This document shows, piece by piece, positions 15,781 to 24,564 of a stretch of 38,648 nt of DNA (the stretch's first letter is position 1; each line of letters begins with the position of its first letter). The position numbers were made by a program, and so were the translations under genes. Under the pieces are notes generated by a model that was given only the letters and a program-made list of their open reading frames with translations, searched no databases and was not told where the DNA came from. The stretch spans positions 1 through 38,648 of the forward strand of contig BLLT01000011.1 in NCBI GenBank assembly GCA_011958945.1. The letters run 5' to 3'. This DNA comes from Lachnospiraceae bacterium. GTDB taxonomy: Bacteria; Bacillota; Clostridia; Lachnospirales; Lachnospiraceae.

Positions 15781-16825
15781 CTCAGTTTTCTATGATTAAT
15801 AAGGCATGGCTGGATGATTTGGGGCTTGAAGTGCCCACCACTCTGGATGAACTGCATACGGCACTGAAGGCCTTTAAGGATAACGATATGAGCGCAAAAT
15901 ATTATGGGAATTCCCCGGGAAGCACCATTCCTATGAGCACGGGGTTTGATGAATGGTGTTGGGGTCAGAATATTTTTTATGCGGGCTTTGGCTTTACCAA
16001 CTGGCCCAATGACGTGTGCAAGGATTTGGTTTTGCGGGATGACAAAACGGTGGATTTCGTATGCATATCCGATGAATACTGGGAGGCGGTGACTTACTTC
16101 CATGATTGGTATGAGGAGGGGCTGATGGATGCGGAAATGTTCAGCCAGTCCGATACACAGCTTATTTCCAAATGTTCCCAGGGCTATGTGGGGGTATCCA
16201 CATGGTGGTATATTGAAGAGTTAATGGGGGATTATGCAAAAGATTATGTATTCCTGCCGGTTCTGGACGGGTCGGATGGTACGCATAATGTGACCATACG
16301 GACCGGCGGCGGAATCAACAGCGGAAACCTGAACATTACAAAGGCATGCAAGAGCCCGGCCAATCTGCTTAAGTTTTTTGACATGTGGTATGATCCCGAA
16401 AATGTGATGCAGCTGCAGTACGGGGCGATTGGGGTATATTTTACCGATCAGGATGAAAATGTGGTGTGGATGAGTATTTCCGATGAGGAGAGCCGTGAAA
16501 AGTACGGGAAAAGTTCTGGCGAATTGAAGACCGTGCCATTGAACGTCTGACGGATTTGTATGAATTCTGGATGCCTTATGTGGACAGCACGACGGTCTAT
16601 CCGGTGGACTGCGTATTCACCAGCAGGGAATTGGATGATATTGACTGGTATAAGGCGAATTTCGAAAGCGCCGTAGCAGAGCAGGAAGGCCTGTGGATAA
16701 GGGATGGCGGGCCAACGGATGAAGAGTGGGAGAATTATATTCAATATTTAAGGGATAAATGTGGTATGGATAAGCTGCTGGCGGTATATCAGGCGGCTTA
16801 TGACAGATATACAGGGGCTGAGTAA
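15781..16825 (+). pseudogene. Extracellular sugar-binding protein (ABC family 1), truncated and frameshifted
   Basis: From about 15781 (FSMINKAWLDDLGLEVPTTL) the plus strand encodes the body of a lipoprotein sugar-binding protein: YFHDWYEEGLMDAEMFSQ, TGGGINSGNLNITKACKSP, FFDMWYDPENVMQLQYG. The signal peptide, lipobox and first roughly 150 residues are missing. A frameshift near 16505 (in TACGGGAAAAG) moves the reading to a frame giving FWRIEDRAIERLTDLYEFWM and on to the stop at 16825. The gene is therefore dead. It probably served the same sugar ABC transporter whose permease remnant lies at 11654. Confidence 0.75.
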
Positions 16826-16903
16826 ACGGTTTTGTTTAGGGGGTTGCATTTGCCCTAAAGTTATGAAATAATTTTAGGCAGGGAAGAATCCAATCCGGAC
16901 TGC

Positions 16904-16933
16904 TTGCCTTATGAAATTAAGAAATGTTACAAT
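16904..16933 (+). promoter_or_regulatory. Possible promoter for the GH32 gene
   Basis: TTGCCT (16904-16909), 18 nt, TACAAT (16928-16933), about 120 nt before the start codon. It is a moderate match only. Confidence 0.4.
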
Positions 16934-17053
16934 TAAATAAATTATTTTTAACTCGCTGCTCCTTCCTGCGGAATAAATCGGAAGACAGAGGATGGGGCTG
17001 TGTAATGGGTAAACCACGAAAAATATGAATCGAAGAAAGGTATGGGAATAGCT

Positions 17054-18553
17054 ATGACGAGCCAGATTTTACGGGATGCGCGGAAATATGAAATGGAGAT
17101 GGAAAGGAAAATAGCAGGTGAGCACAGGCCGGTATTTCATTTATCCTCCCGTGTGGGGTGGATGAATGACCCTAATGGATTTTCTTTTTATAAGGGGGAA
17201 TACCATATGTTCTATCAGTATCACCCTTATAGCCCCTTCTGGGGCCCCATGCACTGGGGGCATGCTGTGAGCAGGGACTTGCTGCATTGGGAGCATTTGC
17301 CGGCAGCCCTGGCGCCGGATATGGAGTATGACAGGGATGGGTGTTTTTCGGGCAGCGCCGTGGTGCTTCCGGACGGAAGGCATCTGCTTATGTATACAGG
17401 AGTCTCCAAGGAAGTGCAGCCGGATGGCAGTACGAAAGAGGTACAGACACAGTGCCTTGCTGTCGGGGATGGGATGGACTACGAAAAATATGTGGGGAAT
17501 CCGGTGTTGGATAAAGCTGCCCTTCCCGAGGGCGGAAGCAAATATGATTTCCGGGACCCTAAGCTTTGGAGAAAGCAGGATGGTTCTTATTTGTGTGTGA
17601 CAGGGAATTGCACGGCAGCCCATGACGGGCAGATTCTCCTTTACAGCAGCCCGGATGGCTTCCGGTGGAAATATGAGAAAATTCTGGCGGCCAATCATGA
17701 GCGGTTCGGAAAAATGTGGGAATGCCCAGACTTCTTTGCCTTGGACGGGAAACAGGTTTTGATTACAAGCCCCCAGGATATGGTGCCTCAGGGATTTGAA
17801 TACCATAACGGGAACGGTACGCTTTGCCTGATTGGTTCTTATGACGAAGCATCGAATACTTTTGTGGAAGAAAGCAATCAGTCTATTGACTACGGCATAG
17901 ATTTTTATGCGCCCCAGACAGTGCTCGCCCCGGATGGGCGGCGGATTATGATTGGATGGATGCAGAATTGGGATACCTGTAACCTGCATGCCCCAGAGAT
18001 AAGGTCATGGTTTGGCCAGATGAGCCTGCCCAGGGAACTTTCCGTCCAAAACGGCAGACTGTTCCAGCGGCCGGTCAGGGAACTGGAAGCTATGCGGGGG
18101 CAGGAAGTGAAATATGAAAACGTTGCTTTTACGGATATTATAAAACTAAAAGGCATACAGGGCCGTAAAATTGATATGGAACTCACCATACGCCCGGAGG
18201 ATGAGCAAAATGTATACCGTAAATTTGCGGTACGATTTGCCCAGGATGACAAATATCAGACTTCTGTCAGCTTCCGCCCTTACGAATCCATAATAAAAGT
18301 GGACAGAAAGCATTCAGGCTCCAGACGGGCGATTATCCACCAACGCCGCTGCCTGGTAAGGGATGACAACGGAAGTGGAAACGGAAGGATTAAAATCAGG
18401 ATTATCTTGGATAATTACAGCGCGGAGGTCTTTGTCAATGACGGGGAATATGTGCTTTCGGCTACCTTTTATACGGACCCCTCTGCGGATGGCATATCTT
18501 TCTTTGCGGACGGCAGGGTAGTTATGGATGTGGTGAAGTATGAGTTGGCGTAG
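17054..18553 (+). CDS. GH32 sucrose-6-phosphate hydrolase / beta-fructofuranosidase
   Basis: This 499-residue cytoplasmic enzyme (no signal peptide) hydrolyses beta-fructosides such as sucrose, sucrose-6-phosphate or short fructans. The three GH32 active-site motifs are present: WMNDPNG (nucleophile Asp39), FRDP (Asp168) and WECPDFF (acid/base Glu223). The C-terminal beta-sandwich ends SADGISFFADGRVVMDVVKY. The ATG at 17054 (MTSQILRDARKYE) fits the family better than 17042, which lies 1 nt after AAAGG. It is the only apparently intact enzyme in a locus of broken sugar genes, so uptake must come from elsewhere. No PTS gene is adjacent. Confidence 0.88.
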   Translation: MTSQILRDARKYEMEMERKIAGEHRPVFHLSSRVGWMNDPNGFSFYKGEYHMFYQYHPYSPFWGPMHWGHAVSRDLLHWEHLPAALAPDMEYDRDGCFSGSAVVLPDGRHLLMYTGVSKEVQPDGSTKEVQTQCLAVGDGMDYEKYVGNPVLDKAALPEGGSKYDFRDPKLWRKQDGSYLCVTGNCTAAHDGQILLYSSPDGFRWKYEKILAANHERFGKMWECPDFFALDGKQVLITSPQDMVPQGFEYHNGNGTLCLIGSYDEASNTFVEESNQSIDYGIDFYAPQTVLAPDGRRIMIGWMQNWDTCNLHAPEIRSWFGQMSLPRELSVQNGRLFQRPVRELEAMRGQEVKYENVAFTDIIKLKGIQGRKIDMELTIRPEDEQNVYRKFAVRFAQDDKYQTSVSFRPYESIIKVDRKHSGSRRAIIHQRRCLVRDDNGSGNGRIKIRIILDNYSAEVFVNDGEYVLSATFYTDPSADGISFFADGRVVMDVVKYELA

Positions 18554-18657
18554 GTGGAAGATAGGAGGTACAGGAATCAATTTTCATGGGTAGTGTGGCG
18601 GGCAGGAAATTATCTGTATTTTGTATGGAAAATTGTTTGGGGAAATATAAGTTTTGG

Positions 18658-18681
18658 AGTTGGCCGTTTGGCCAACTTTTT
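18658..18681 (+). terminator. Rho-independent terminator after GH32
   Basis: AGTTGGCC-GTTT-GGCCAACT is a perfect 8-bp stem with a tetraloop and TTTTT. A near-identical hairpin core occurs at 24474-24498. Confidence 0.8.
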
Positions 18682-18687
18682 CCTGTC

Positions 18688-18716
18688 TTTACAAATTTCC
18701 ATTTTTATCGTATACT
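18688..18716 (+). promoter_or_regulatory. Promoter of the por operon
   Basis: TTTACA (18688-18693), 17 nt, TATACT (18711-18716) is a strong sigma-A match. It starts just after the GH32 terminator and leaves a 5' UTR of about 95 nt before porC. No structured leader was recognised there. Confidence 0.7.
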
Positions 18717-18817
18717 ATTCAAGATTGTTCTTGCAATACGGACAAATGTATTTGCATAAAAGACTGGAAGAAAATGTTAGAACGTATAAAAAATTACTTG
18801 CGGAATGGAGGAAGCAA

Positions 18818-19390
18818 ATGGAAGCACTGACAGAAATACGCTGGCATGGCAGGGGAGGCCAGGGGGCGAAGACAGCGGCTCTTTTGTTGGCGGAAGCGGC
18901 ATTTAATATAGGAAAGCATGTACAGGGATTTCCGGAATACGGACCGGAAAGGATGGGTGCGCCCATTACCGCCTATGACCGGATTAGCGATGGTGAAATC
19001 CGTGTACATTCCAATATATACGAACCGGATTATGTGGCGGTAGTTGACGATACTCTTTTACATACGGTGGACGTAACAAAAGGTTTGAAAACAACCGGCG
19101 GAATTTTAATCAACACCCAGAAGGAAAAGCAGGAAATCCTCCCGTTGCTCAATGGATATCAGGGGAAAATATATCTTCTGAACGCTTATCATGTGTGCAT
19201 GGAAACGATGGGCCAATATTTCCCCAACACCCCTATGCTGGCGGCATTAGTGAAGATTTCCGGCGTCATCGGCACGGATGTTTTTTTAGGGGAAATGGAA
19301 AAATCGCTGGCGCATAAATTCGCAAAAAAACCGGAAGTGCTGGCCGGGAATATGGCAGCGCTGAAACTGGCTTTGACGGAGGTGGGGTAA
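18818..19390 (+). CDS. porC: 2-oxoacid:ferredoxin oxidoreductase gamma subunit
   Basis: The gamma subunit of the four-subunit enzyme that oxidatively decarboxylates pyruvate or another 2-oxoacid to acyl-CoA, reducing ferredoxin. The 190-residue product has the family start EIRWHGRGGQGAKTAALLLA and FPEYGPERMGAPITAYDRI. The start at 18818 follows GGAGG at 7 nt; the open frame runs further upstream but through the promoter region. The stop overlaps the porD start by one base. Confidence 0.9.
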   Translation: MEALTEIRWHGRGGQGAKTAALLLAEAAFNIGKHVQGFPEYGPERMGAPITAYDRISDGEIRVHSNIYEPDYVAVVDDTLLHTVDVTKGLKTTGGILINTQKEKQEILPLLNGYQGKIYLLNAYHVCMETMGQYFPNTPMLAALVKISGVIGTDVFLGEMEKSLAHKFAKKPEVLAGNMAALKLALTEVG

Positions 19391-19692
19391 TGGAGTTGAA
19401 AGCAGCACAGATAAATGAGGAAACAAAATGGCAGGATTTGACGGAAGGGCTGAAAATTTTCGAGCCGGCCACCTCACGCCTGTTTGAGACGGGGGAATGG
19501 CGGACGCAGACGCCGGTATGGGAGGAAGAAAAGTGTAAACAATGTCTGCTCTGTGTACCCTATTGCCCGGACAGCTGTATTCCGGTAGAGAATAAAAAAA
19601 GAGACGGCTTTGATTTAGTGCATTGCAAAGGCTGCGGAATCTGCGAAAAAGCATGCCCTTTCGGGGCGATTTCGATGAAGGAGGGAAAATAG
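19390..19692 (+). CDS. porD: 2-oxoacid:ferredoxin oxidoreductase delta subunit (2x[4Fe-4S])
   Basis: A 100-residue ferredoxin-type subunit with two [4Fe-4S] motifs: CKQCLLCVPYCP and CKGCGICEKACP. It relays electrons from the catalytic subunits to ferredoxin. It is translationally coupled to porC (TAATG) and followed at once by porA, whose Shine-Dalgarno GGAGGG lies in its last codons. Confidence 0.92.
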   Translation: MELKAAQINEETKWQDLTEGLKIFEPATSRLFETGEWRTQTPVWEEEKCKQCLLCVPYCPDSCIPVENKKRDGFDLVHCKGCGICEKACPFGAISMKEGK

Positions 19693-20874
19693 ATGGCAAT
19701 CAGAACCAGTATGTCAGGAAACGAAGCGACTGCATATGCGGTGCGCCAGATTAACCCGGATGTTATGCCGGCGTTCCCAATTACTCCTTCTACGGAAATC
19801 CCCCAGTTTGTATCCAATATGATAGCAAACGGGGAAATTGATACGGAATTTATCCCGGTGGAGAGCGAACACAGCTCTATGAGCGCGGCCATCGGGGCCA
19901 GCGCGGCCGGAGCCAGGACTCTGACGGCCACATCATCGGCGGGGCTTGCCCTGATGTGGGAAGTGGTATATGTGGCGGCCTCCAGCCGTCTGCCAATCGT
20001 AATGGCGGTGGTGAACAGGGGTCTGACAGGGCCTTTGAACATCAATGCGGAGCATTCCGACAGCATGGGGGCAAGGGATTCGGGCTGGATACAGATTTAT
20101 GCGGAAAACAATCAGGAAGCTTATGATAATATGCTGCAGGCGTACCGGATTGCGGAGCATCGGGATGTGCATCTTCCCGTTATGATATGCCAGGATGGAT
20201 TTATAACCAGCCATGCGGTGGAGAACATCAGCCTGCTGGAAGATGAACCGGTGAAAAAATTCGTGGGTGAATATTGTCCGGAGCATTATCTGTTAAATGA
20301 AAAGGAAGCGATGGCCGTAGGGCCTTATGCGGTTTCCAATTATTGTATGGAAGCAAAGAAGGCACAGGCGGAAGCGATGATACGTTCAAAGAAGGTTATC
20401 CTGGATGTGGCGGAGGAATTCGCGGCTATGTCGGGAAGGAACTATGGATTTTATGAGGCATACCGGATGGAGGATGCGGAATATGCGGCGGTAGCCATTG
20501 GCTCCGTGTCAGGAACGGCCAAAGATGCGGTGGACAGGCTAAGGGAAAAAGGGGTGAAAGCCGGATTTGTGAAGGTCCGGGTATTCCGTCCTTTTCCGGG
20601 GGAGGAACTGGCAAAGGAGTTACGGGGCTGTAAGGCGGTTGCTGTTATGGACCGGTGCGAAAGTTACAGTACGCAGGGAGGGCCTTTAGGGGCAGAACTG
20701 ATGGCGGCTATGTACCAGGCGAAAGTGACGGCGGAAGCAGTGAATGTTGTTTATGGGCTTTCAGGCCGAGATGTTCGGGTGGAAGATATGGAAAAAGTGT
20801 ATGGGGATTTGCGGGAAATGGCAAAAGAAGGGAAGATATTTGAACAGTATCCGTATCTTGGGCTGCGTGAGTAA
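19693..20874 (+). CDS. porA: 2-oxoacid:ferredoxin oxidoreductase alpha subunit
   Basis: This 393-residue subunit carries the pyrimidine-binding and domain-II parts of the enzyme. The family start (SGNEATAYAVRQINPDVMPA), FPITPSTEIPQ, and FIPVESEHSSMSAAIGASAA are clear, the last being a cofactor/substrate contact segment. The length is normal. Order gamma-delta-alpha-beta is typical of POR/VOR operons in anaerobes; substrate choice (pyruvate or branched-chain 2-oxoacid) cannot be settled from sequence. Confidence 0.92.
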   Translation: MAIRTSMSGNEATAYAVRQINPDVMPAFPITPSTEIPQFVSNMIANGEIDTEFIPVESEHSSMSAAIGASAAGARTLTATSSAGLALMWEVVYVAASSRLPIVMAVVNRGLTGPLNINAEHSDSMGARDSGWIQIYAENNQEAYDNMLQAYRIAEHRDVHLPVMICQDGFITSHAVENISLLEDEPVKKFVGEYCPEHYLLNEKEAMAVGPYAVSNYCMEAKKAQAEAMIRSKKVILDVAEEFAAMSGRNYGFYEAYRMEDAEYAAVAIGSVSGTAKDAVDRLREKGVKAGFVKVRVFRPFPGEELAKELRGCKAVAVMDRCESYSTQGGPLGAELMAAMYQAKVTAEAVNVVYGLSGRDVRVEDMEKVYGDLREMAKEGKIFEQYPYLGLRE

Positions 20875-20995
20875 GCAACAGTGTTGGGCTGTAAAGCGGC
20901 AGGCTGGGGGAAGATTCTGACAATATGTTTTGCCGGAATATTCAGCAAGTTTGTTGGTTTTGCATGTATCTGGCAGGAGAATGGGCGAAAGGAGC

Positions 20996-21958
20996 ATGGT
21001 TAACATAGAGATGGATGTGAAATTTGATTTTAAGGAGATACAGGAAAGGGAAGAGCGGTTGGCGCCTGGGCATCGAATGTGTGCCGGGTGCGGCGGCACG
21101 ATAGCAGTGAGGAATGTATTGAAGGCGCTGCATCCCGGGGATAGGGCAGTGGTAGGGAATGCTACGGGATGCCTGGAGGTGTCTACCTATATGTATCCTT
21201 ACACGGCTTATGAAGACAGTTATATCCACAGCGCCTTTGAGAACGCGGGGGCTACCCTTTCAGGGGTGGAGGCGGCGTATAATGCGCTGAAGAAGAGGGG
21301 GAAAATAAAAGAGGAATATAAGTTCATTACTTTTGGCGGAGATGGGGGGACTTATGATATCGGGCTGCAGTCTCTATCCGGCGCTATGGAGCGGGGGCAC
21401 GATATGGTGTATGTCTGCTATGACAATGGAGCCTATATGAATACCGGTACCCAGCGCTCTTCGGCCACGCCTTCTTTTGCGGATACTACCACAACGCCTG
21501 CGGGGAAAAAGTCGGCCGGGAAGCCCCAGGCCAGGAAGGATTTGGCGGCGGTTATGGCGGCCCATAATATCCCGTACGTGGGGCAGACGACTTTTATTGG
21601 GAATATGAAAGACTTGTATGTGAAATCGGAGAAGGCGATTTATACTCCGGGAGCCGCTTTCCTCAATGTCTTGGCGCCCTGCCCAAGGGGATGGCGGTAT
21701 GATGCCCCGGAACTGATGAATATCTGCAAATCGGCGGTGGAAACCTGTTATTGGCCGCTGTTTGAAGTGGTGGATGGTAAATGGATTCTGAATTATGAGC
21801 CGAAGAAGAAGCTTCCGATTGAAGACTTTTTGAAAAGGCAGGGACGGTTCAAGCACTTGTTTAAGCCGGAAAATCAGGATTATATCGGTGTGTTTCAGGC
21901 AGAAGTGGACAGGAGATGGGAAGAGTTGAGAAAGAGGTGCGAATCTTATGGCGGCTAA
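20996..21958 (+). CDS. porB: 2-oxoacid:ferredoxin oxidoreductase beta subunit (TPP-binding)
   Basis: The beta subunit binds thiamine diphosphate: GDGGTYDIGLQ and, 30 residues on, CYDNGAYMNTGTQRS form the TPP/Mg motif, and the N-terminal CAGCGG plus a later conserved Cys belong to its cluster-linked segment. The start is uncertain. GGAG at 20991 is one base from ATG 20996 and 16 from ATG 21011, both unusual spacings. A 121-nt gap separates it from porA without a terminator. The stop overlaps the next small gene by 11 nt. Confidence 0.9.
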   Translation: MVNIEMDVKFDFKEIQEREERLAPGHRMCAGCGGTIAVRNVLKALHPGDRAVVGNATGCLEVSTYMYPYTAYEDSYIHSAFENAGATLSGVEAAYNALKKRGKIKEEYKFITFGGDGGTYDIGLQSLSGAMERGHDMVYVCYDNGAYMNTGTQRSSATPSFADTTTTPAGKKSAGKPQARKDLAAVMAAHNIPYVGQTTFIGNMKDLYVKSEKAIYTPGAAFLNVLAPCPRGWRYDAPELMNICKSAVETCYWPLFEVVDGKWILNYEPKKKLPIEDFLKRQGRFKHLFKPENQDYIGVFQAEVDRRWEELRKRCESYGG

Positions 21959-22142
21959 ATCTGTTACTATAATAGGCGGGGCGGATGGGCCTACATCCGT
22001 ATTCTTAGCCGGAAAAATAGGCAGTGGATTCTGGATAGGAATTATTGTATCTGCCATCGCAATATTGCTTGTGACAGTCCTGCTGGCCGGGCTGTTCCGG
22101 CGGATTCTCAGGCTGGTGATCCGGTGGATGAAAAAGCGTTAA
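21948..22142 (+). CDS. Small membrane protein with a Na+-decarboxylase beta-subunit-like motif
   Basis: A 64-residue protein overlapping the porB end by 11 nt, so probably translationally coupled. The N terminus VTIIGGADGPTSVFLAGKIG matches the GGADGPT signature of the beta subunits of sodium-pumping decarboxylases (OadB/GcdB). Then comes one membrane helix (FWIGIIVSAIAILLVTVLLA) and a basic tail. The full beta subunit has more than 350 residues, so this is not a transporter by itself. Either it is a small regulatory or assembly peptide for a membrane complex, or a domesticated fragment. It ends without further genes. Confidence 0.65.
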   Translation: MAAKSVTIIGGADGPTSVFLAGKIGSGFWIGIIVSAIAILLVTVLLAGLFRRILRLVIRWMKKR

Positions 22143-22181
22143 AATAAGGAACTGCCTGATGGTGGAAGAGTGAGAGGGGAA

Positions 22182-23177
22182 ATGGCAAAAGGGGCAAATC
22201 AGAAATTAAAAATTTTGTATCTGATGAAGATATTATTGGAAAAAACGGACGAAGAACATAGCATTACGATGCAGGAAATCATAGATTCCCTGGAAGCCTA
22301 CGGGATACAGGCGGAGCGGAAAAGCCTTTATGGAGATATCGAAAGCTTACGGCAGTATGGCCTGGATATCGTTGGCAGGCAGAAGGGGCGCACTTATTAT
22401 TACTCGATAGGAAAGCGTCAATTCGAACTGGCAGAATTGAAACTGCTGGTGGATTCTGTCCAGTCTGCAAGGTTTATTACGGCTAAAAAGTCCAATGAAC
22501 TGATAAAAAAGATAGAAAGTCTGGCCAGCAAATACGAAGCTTCATGGCTTCACCGTCAGGTCTATGTGGCGGAGCGCGTCAAAACAATGAACGAAAGCAT
22601 TTACTATAACGTGGATATGATTCATGCTGCGATCGGGGCAAATTCTCAAATTACATTTCAATATTATCAATGGAATGTAGAAAAGAAGATGGAACTGAGA
22701 AGAAACGGCGCGCTTTATGAAATCAGCCCCTGGGCTCTTTCCTGGAGCAATGAAAATTATTATTTGATTGGGTTCGATGCAGGGGAAGATAAAATCAAGC
22801 ATTTTCGGGTGGATAAGATGCTTCATATTGAAACAACGGGGGTTAAGCGGGAAGGCGAGGAATGTTTCCGCCGGTTCGATATGGCGGTTTATACCCGGAA
22901 AATGTTCGGGATGTTTGGCGGGGAAGAGGAGACGGTAAAGCTGGAATGCGAAAATTCTTTTGCCGGCGTGATGATAGACAGATTCGGCAAAGATGTAATT
23001 TTAATGAAGAAGGACGAGGAGCATTTTGCCGTCCATGTGAAGGTGGCGGTCAGCCGCCAATTCCTTTCCTGGGTGATAGGATTAGGGGAAGGCGCCAAAA
23101 TTACAGGGCCGGAAAAGGTAATAGGGCAGATGAGGGAAGAGGCGGCCAGGCTGATGAGACAGTATGGGGGAATGTGA
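22182..23177 (+). CDS. WYL-domain transcriptional regulator
   Basis: A 331-residue regulator with an N-terminal winged helix-turn-helix (about 5-65; MQEIIDSLEAYGIQAERKSL) and a WYL domain (about 140-225; ITFQYYQWN, YEISPWALSWSNENYYLIG) that senses small ligands or nucleotides, plus a WCX-like C-terminal part. The ATG 22182 after GAGAGGGGA is preferred over GTG 22170. It is followed by a palindrome/promoter and the DIP1984-like gene, its likely target. Confidence 0.85.
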   Translation: MAKGANQKLKILYLMKILLEKTDEEHSITMQEIIDSLEAYGIQAERKSLYGDIESLRQYGLDIVGRQKGRTYYYSIGKRQFELAELKLLVDSVQSARFITAKKSNELIKKIESLASKYEASWLHRQVYVAERVKTMNESIYYNVDMIHAAIGANSQITFQYYQWNVEKKMELRRNGALYEISPWALSWSNENYYLIGFDAGEDKIKHFRVDKMLHIETTGVKREGEECFRRFDMAVYTRKMFGMFGGEEETVKLECENSFAGVMIDRFGKDVILMKKDEEHFAVHVKVAVSRQFLSWVIGLGEGAKITGPEKVIGQMREEAARLMRQYGGM

Positions 23178-23206
23178 GTTGGCTGTGTTTCCGAAAAAAA
23201 TTTTGG

Positions 23207-23252
23207 ATTGGACTAGCCGTCCAATGACAATTGGGGATAAATAGGGTATGAT
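23207..23252 (+). promoter_or_regulatory. Promoter with an overlapping operator before the DIP1984-like gene
   Basis: ATGACA (23224-23229), 17 nt, TATGAT (23247-23252) is a good sigma-A promoter. The palindrome ATTGGAC-TAGCC-GTCCAAT (23207-23225) overlaps the -35 box. The WYL regulator gene just upstream is a natural candidate for binding. Confidence 0.65.
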
Positions 23253-23284
23253 ATTCCTATAAGCAGAGCGAGGAGGTTGGGAAA

Positions 23285-23944
23285 ATGGGCGGTCAGTTAT
23301 TGGTAACACAAGCGTTGGATGAAAGAGAGCTGCTGATTCATAAGATTATGGATAAGATTAATGCTGCGAGTTTTGTAGATATGGCAAAGCATAATGAAGA
23401 GCGGACGGCAGGGAAGCGCCTTTCCAGGGAAGAATATGCGAAGCAGGCGCAAAGGGCTTTCCAGCAGATTATGGATTTGGTGGAGCGGTATCAGAAGATT
23501 GATGCGGCCATTGTAGCCTCCAATGCCAATACTAAGATTCAAACATCCTATGGGGAGTATACGGTGGCAGGAGCGATTTCTTTGAGAAACCGTTTGAAGG
23601 CAGTGAACGGATATGAAGGGAAAAGCTTTGAGAACAGCCTGTATGATAAGATGCAGGAAGAGTATGAAAGGTGCATCCAGTCCATGAATGCGAAGAACCG
23701 GCATCTGGACGATACGGCGGAAAGTATGAGGCTGAGCATTCTGGGAAAGGATGCAAGGACAAAAGAAACAAAGCCTTTAGCGGTAGTGGATGCATATGTT
23801 AAGGAAAATAAGGCGGAACTGGTGGACCCTTTGGGCATTGTGGAAAAGATGCAGCAGCTGAAGGAGCGTAAGGAGAAGCTGATTGCAGAACTGGAAACCC
23901 AGATTAAGGTGTCCAACGCCACTACGCATATAATATTAAACTGA
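23285..23944 (+). CDS. DIP1984-family (septicolysin-like / DUF6847) protein
   Basis: A 219-residue, mostly alpha-helical cytoplasmic protein. The N-terminal ALDERELLIHKIMDKI, the middle KIDAAIVASNANTKIQ, and the C-terminal LKERKEKLIAELETQIKVSN-ATTHI pattern fit the DIP1984/septicolysin-like family, whose function is not known (the toxin name derives from one report). GAGGAGG lies at good spacing. It stands alone downstream of a WYL regulator and an operator-like palindrome. Confidence 0.6.
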   Translation: MGGQLLVTQALDERELLIHKIMDKINAASFVDMAKHNEERTAGKRLSREEYAKQAQRAFQQIMDLVERYQKIDAAIVASNANTKIQTSYGEYTVAGAISLRNRLKAVNGYEGKSFENSLYDKMQEEYERCIQSMNAKNRHLDDTAESMRLSILGKDARTKETKPLAVVDAYVKENKAELVDPLGIVEKMQQLKERKEKLIAELETQIKVSNATTHIILN

Positions 23945-24026
23945 TTTGGTATGAAGGCCGGCTCGTTGCCTGGCATCAGCCAAGTATCAATACGCGCATT
24001 CCGTTTAGGGATAGTTGAAATGAAAC

Positions 24027-24116
24027 AACAGTGAAAAATTAGATAACAGTAAAAAATCAGATAACAGTGAAAAATTAGATAACAGTAAAAAATCAGATAA
24101 TAGTAAAAAATCAGAT
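24027..24116. repeat. 18-bp tandem repeat, five units
   Basis: Five head-to-tail 18-bp units, alternating AACAGTGAAAAATTAGAT and AACAGTAAAAAATCAGAT. They differ at three positions and alternate in pairs, which suggests growth as 36-bp dimers. There are no spacers, so this is not a CRISPR array. No gene includes it. The whole gap 23945-24564 has no other supported gene. Confidence 0.8.
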
Positions 24117-24473
24117 AACAATTGAAAATTGCAAAACAGTTGAAGAGAAGGCAGTGCCTGTAATGCGAAAATCTCAAACTCAGTTTCCCGGCAATGGGGT
24201 CATATTGCAAGGAGATATTCTGTAAAAGGAAAATCTTAAACTCATGAATCGTTTTTTGGTAGGGAACTTTTTGTGAATGGCAGTCAATAAACTTCTTTGT
24301 GTAAATGATAATAGTTCGTATATTACTTATTTTGCAGGCGTGGAGACACGCTGAAATCCATGAAGAGGGTTTGGCAATAAACTGACTGGCCTGAGGTTTA
24401 CCCCATGGCTGCATTATAGGCACTTTTTTATAATATAGGATAATTACGCCACAGCGTTGTCAGTCACTAGGAA

Positions 24474-24498
24474 TTGGCCGCTGGGCCAACTCTTTTTT
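24474..24498 (+). terminator. Terminator-like hairpin upstream of the XRE gene
   Basis: TTGGCC-GCTG-GGCCAA followed by CTCTTTTTT. The core repeats the terminator hairpin at 18658. It is about 530 nt beyond the previous gene, so it may end a long transcript or belong to a small RNA. Confidence 0.5.
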
Positions 24499-24564
24499 AA
24501 CCTTCTGGGATTAGGTCTTTTGATACTCTAACCCTTATAGCAAACTTCGAGGGGGAAAATATAT

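Noticed and set aside
15591-16550. A 319-codon plus-strand open frame
   Set aside because: Its first 60 or so codons are antisense to the LacI remnant; only the part after about 15781 is a binding protein, and that is truncated and frameshifted.
24027-24116. CRISPR array
   Set aside because: Units are contiguous 18-bp tandem copies without spacers, and no cas genes are present.
23548-24423. Long minus-strand open frame opposite the DIP1984-like gene and the tandem repeat
   Set aside because: The translation is a low-complexity shadow with a periodic section from the 18-bp repeat, no ribosome binding site and no domain.
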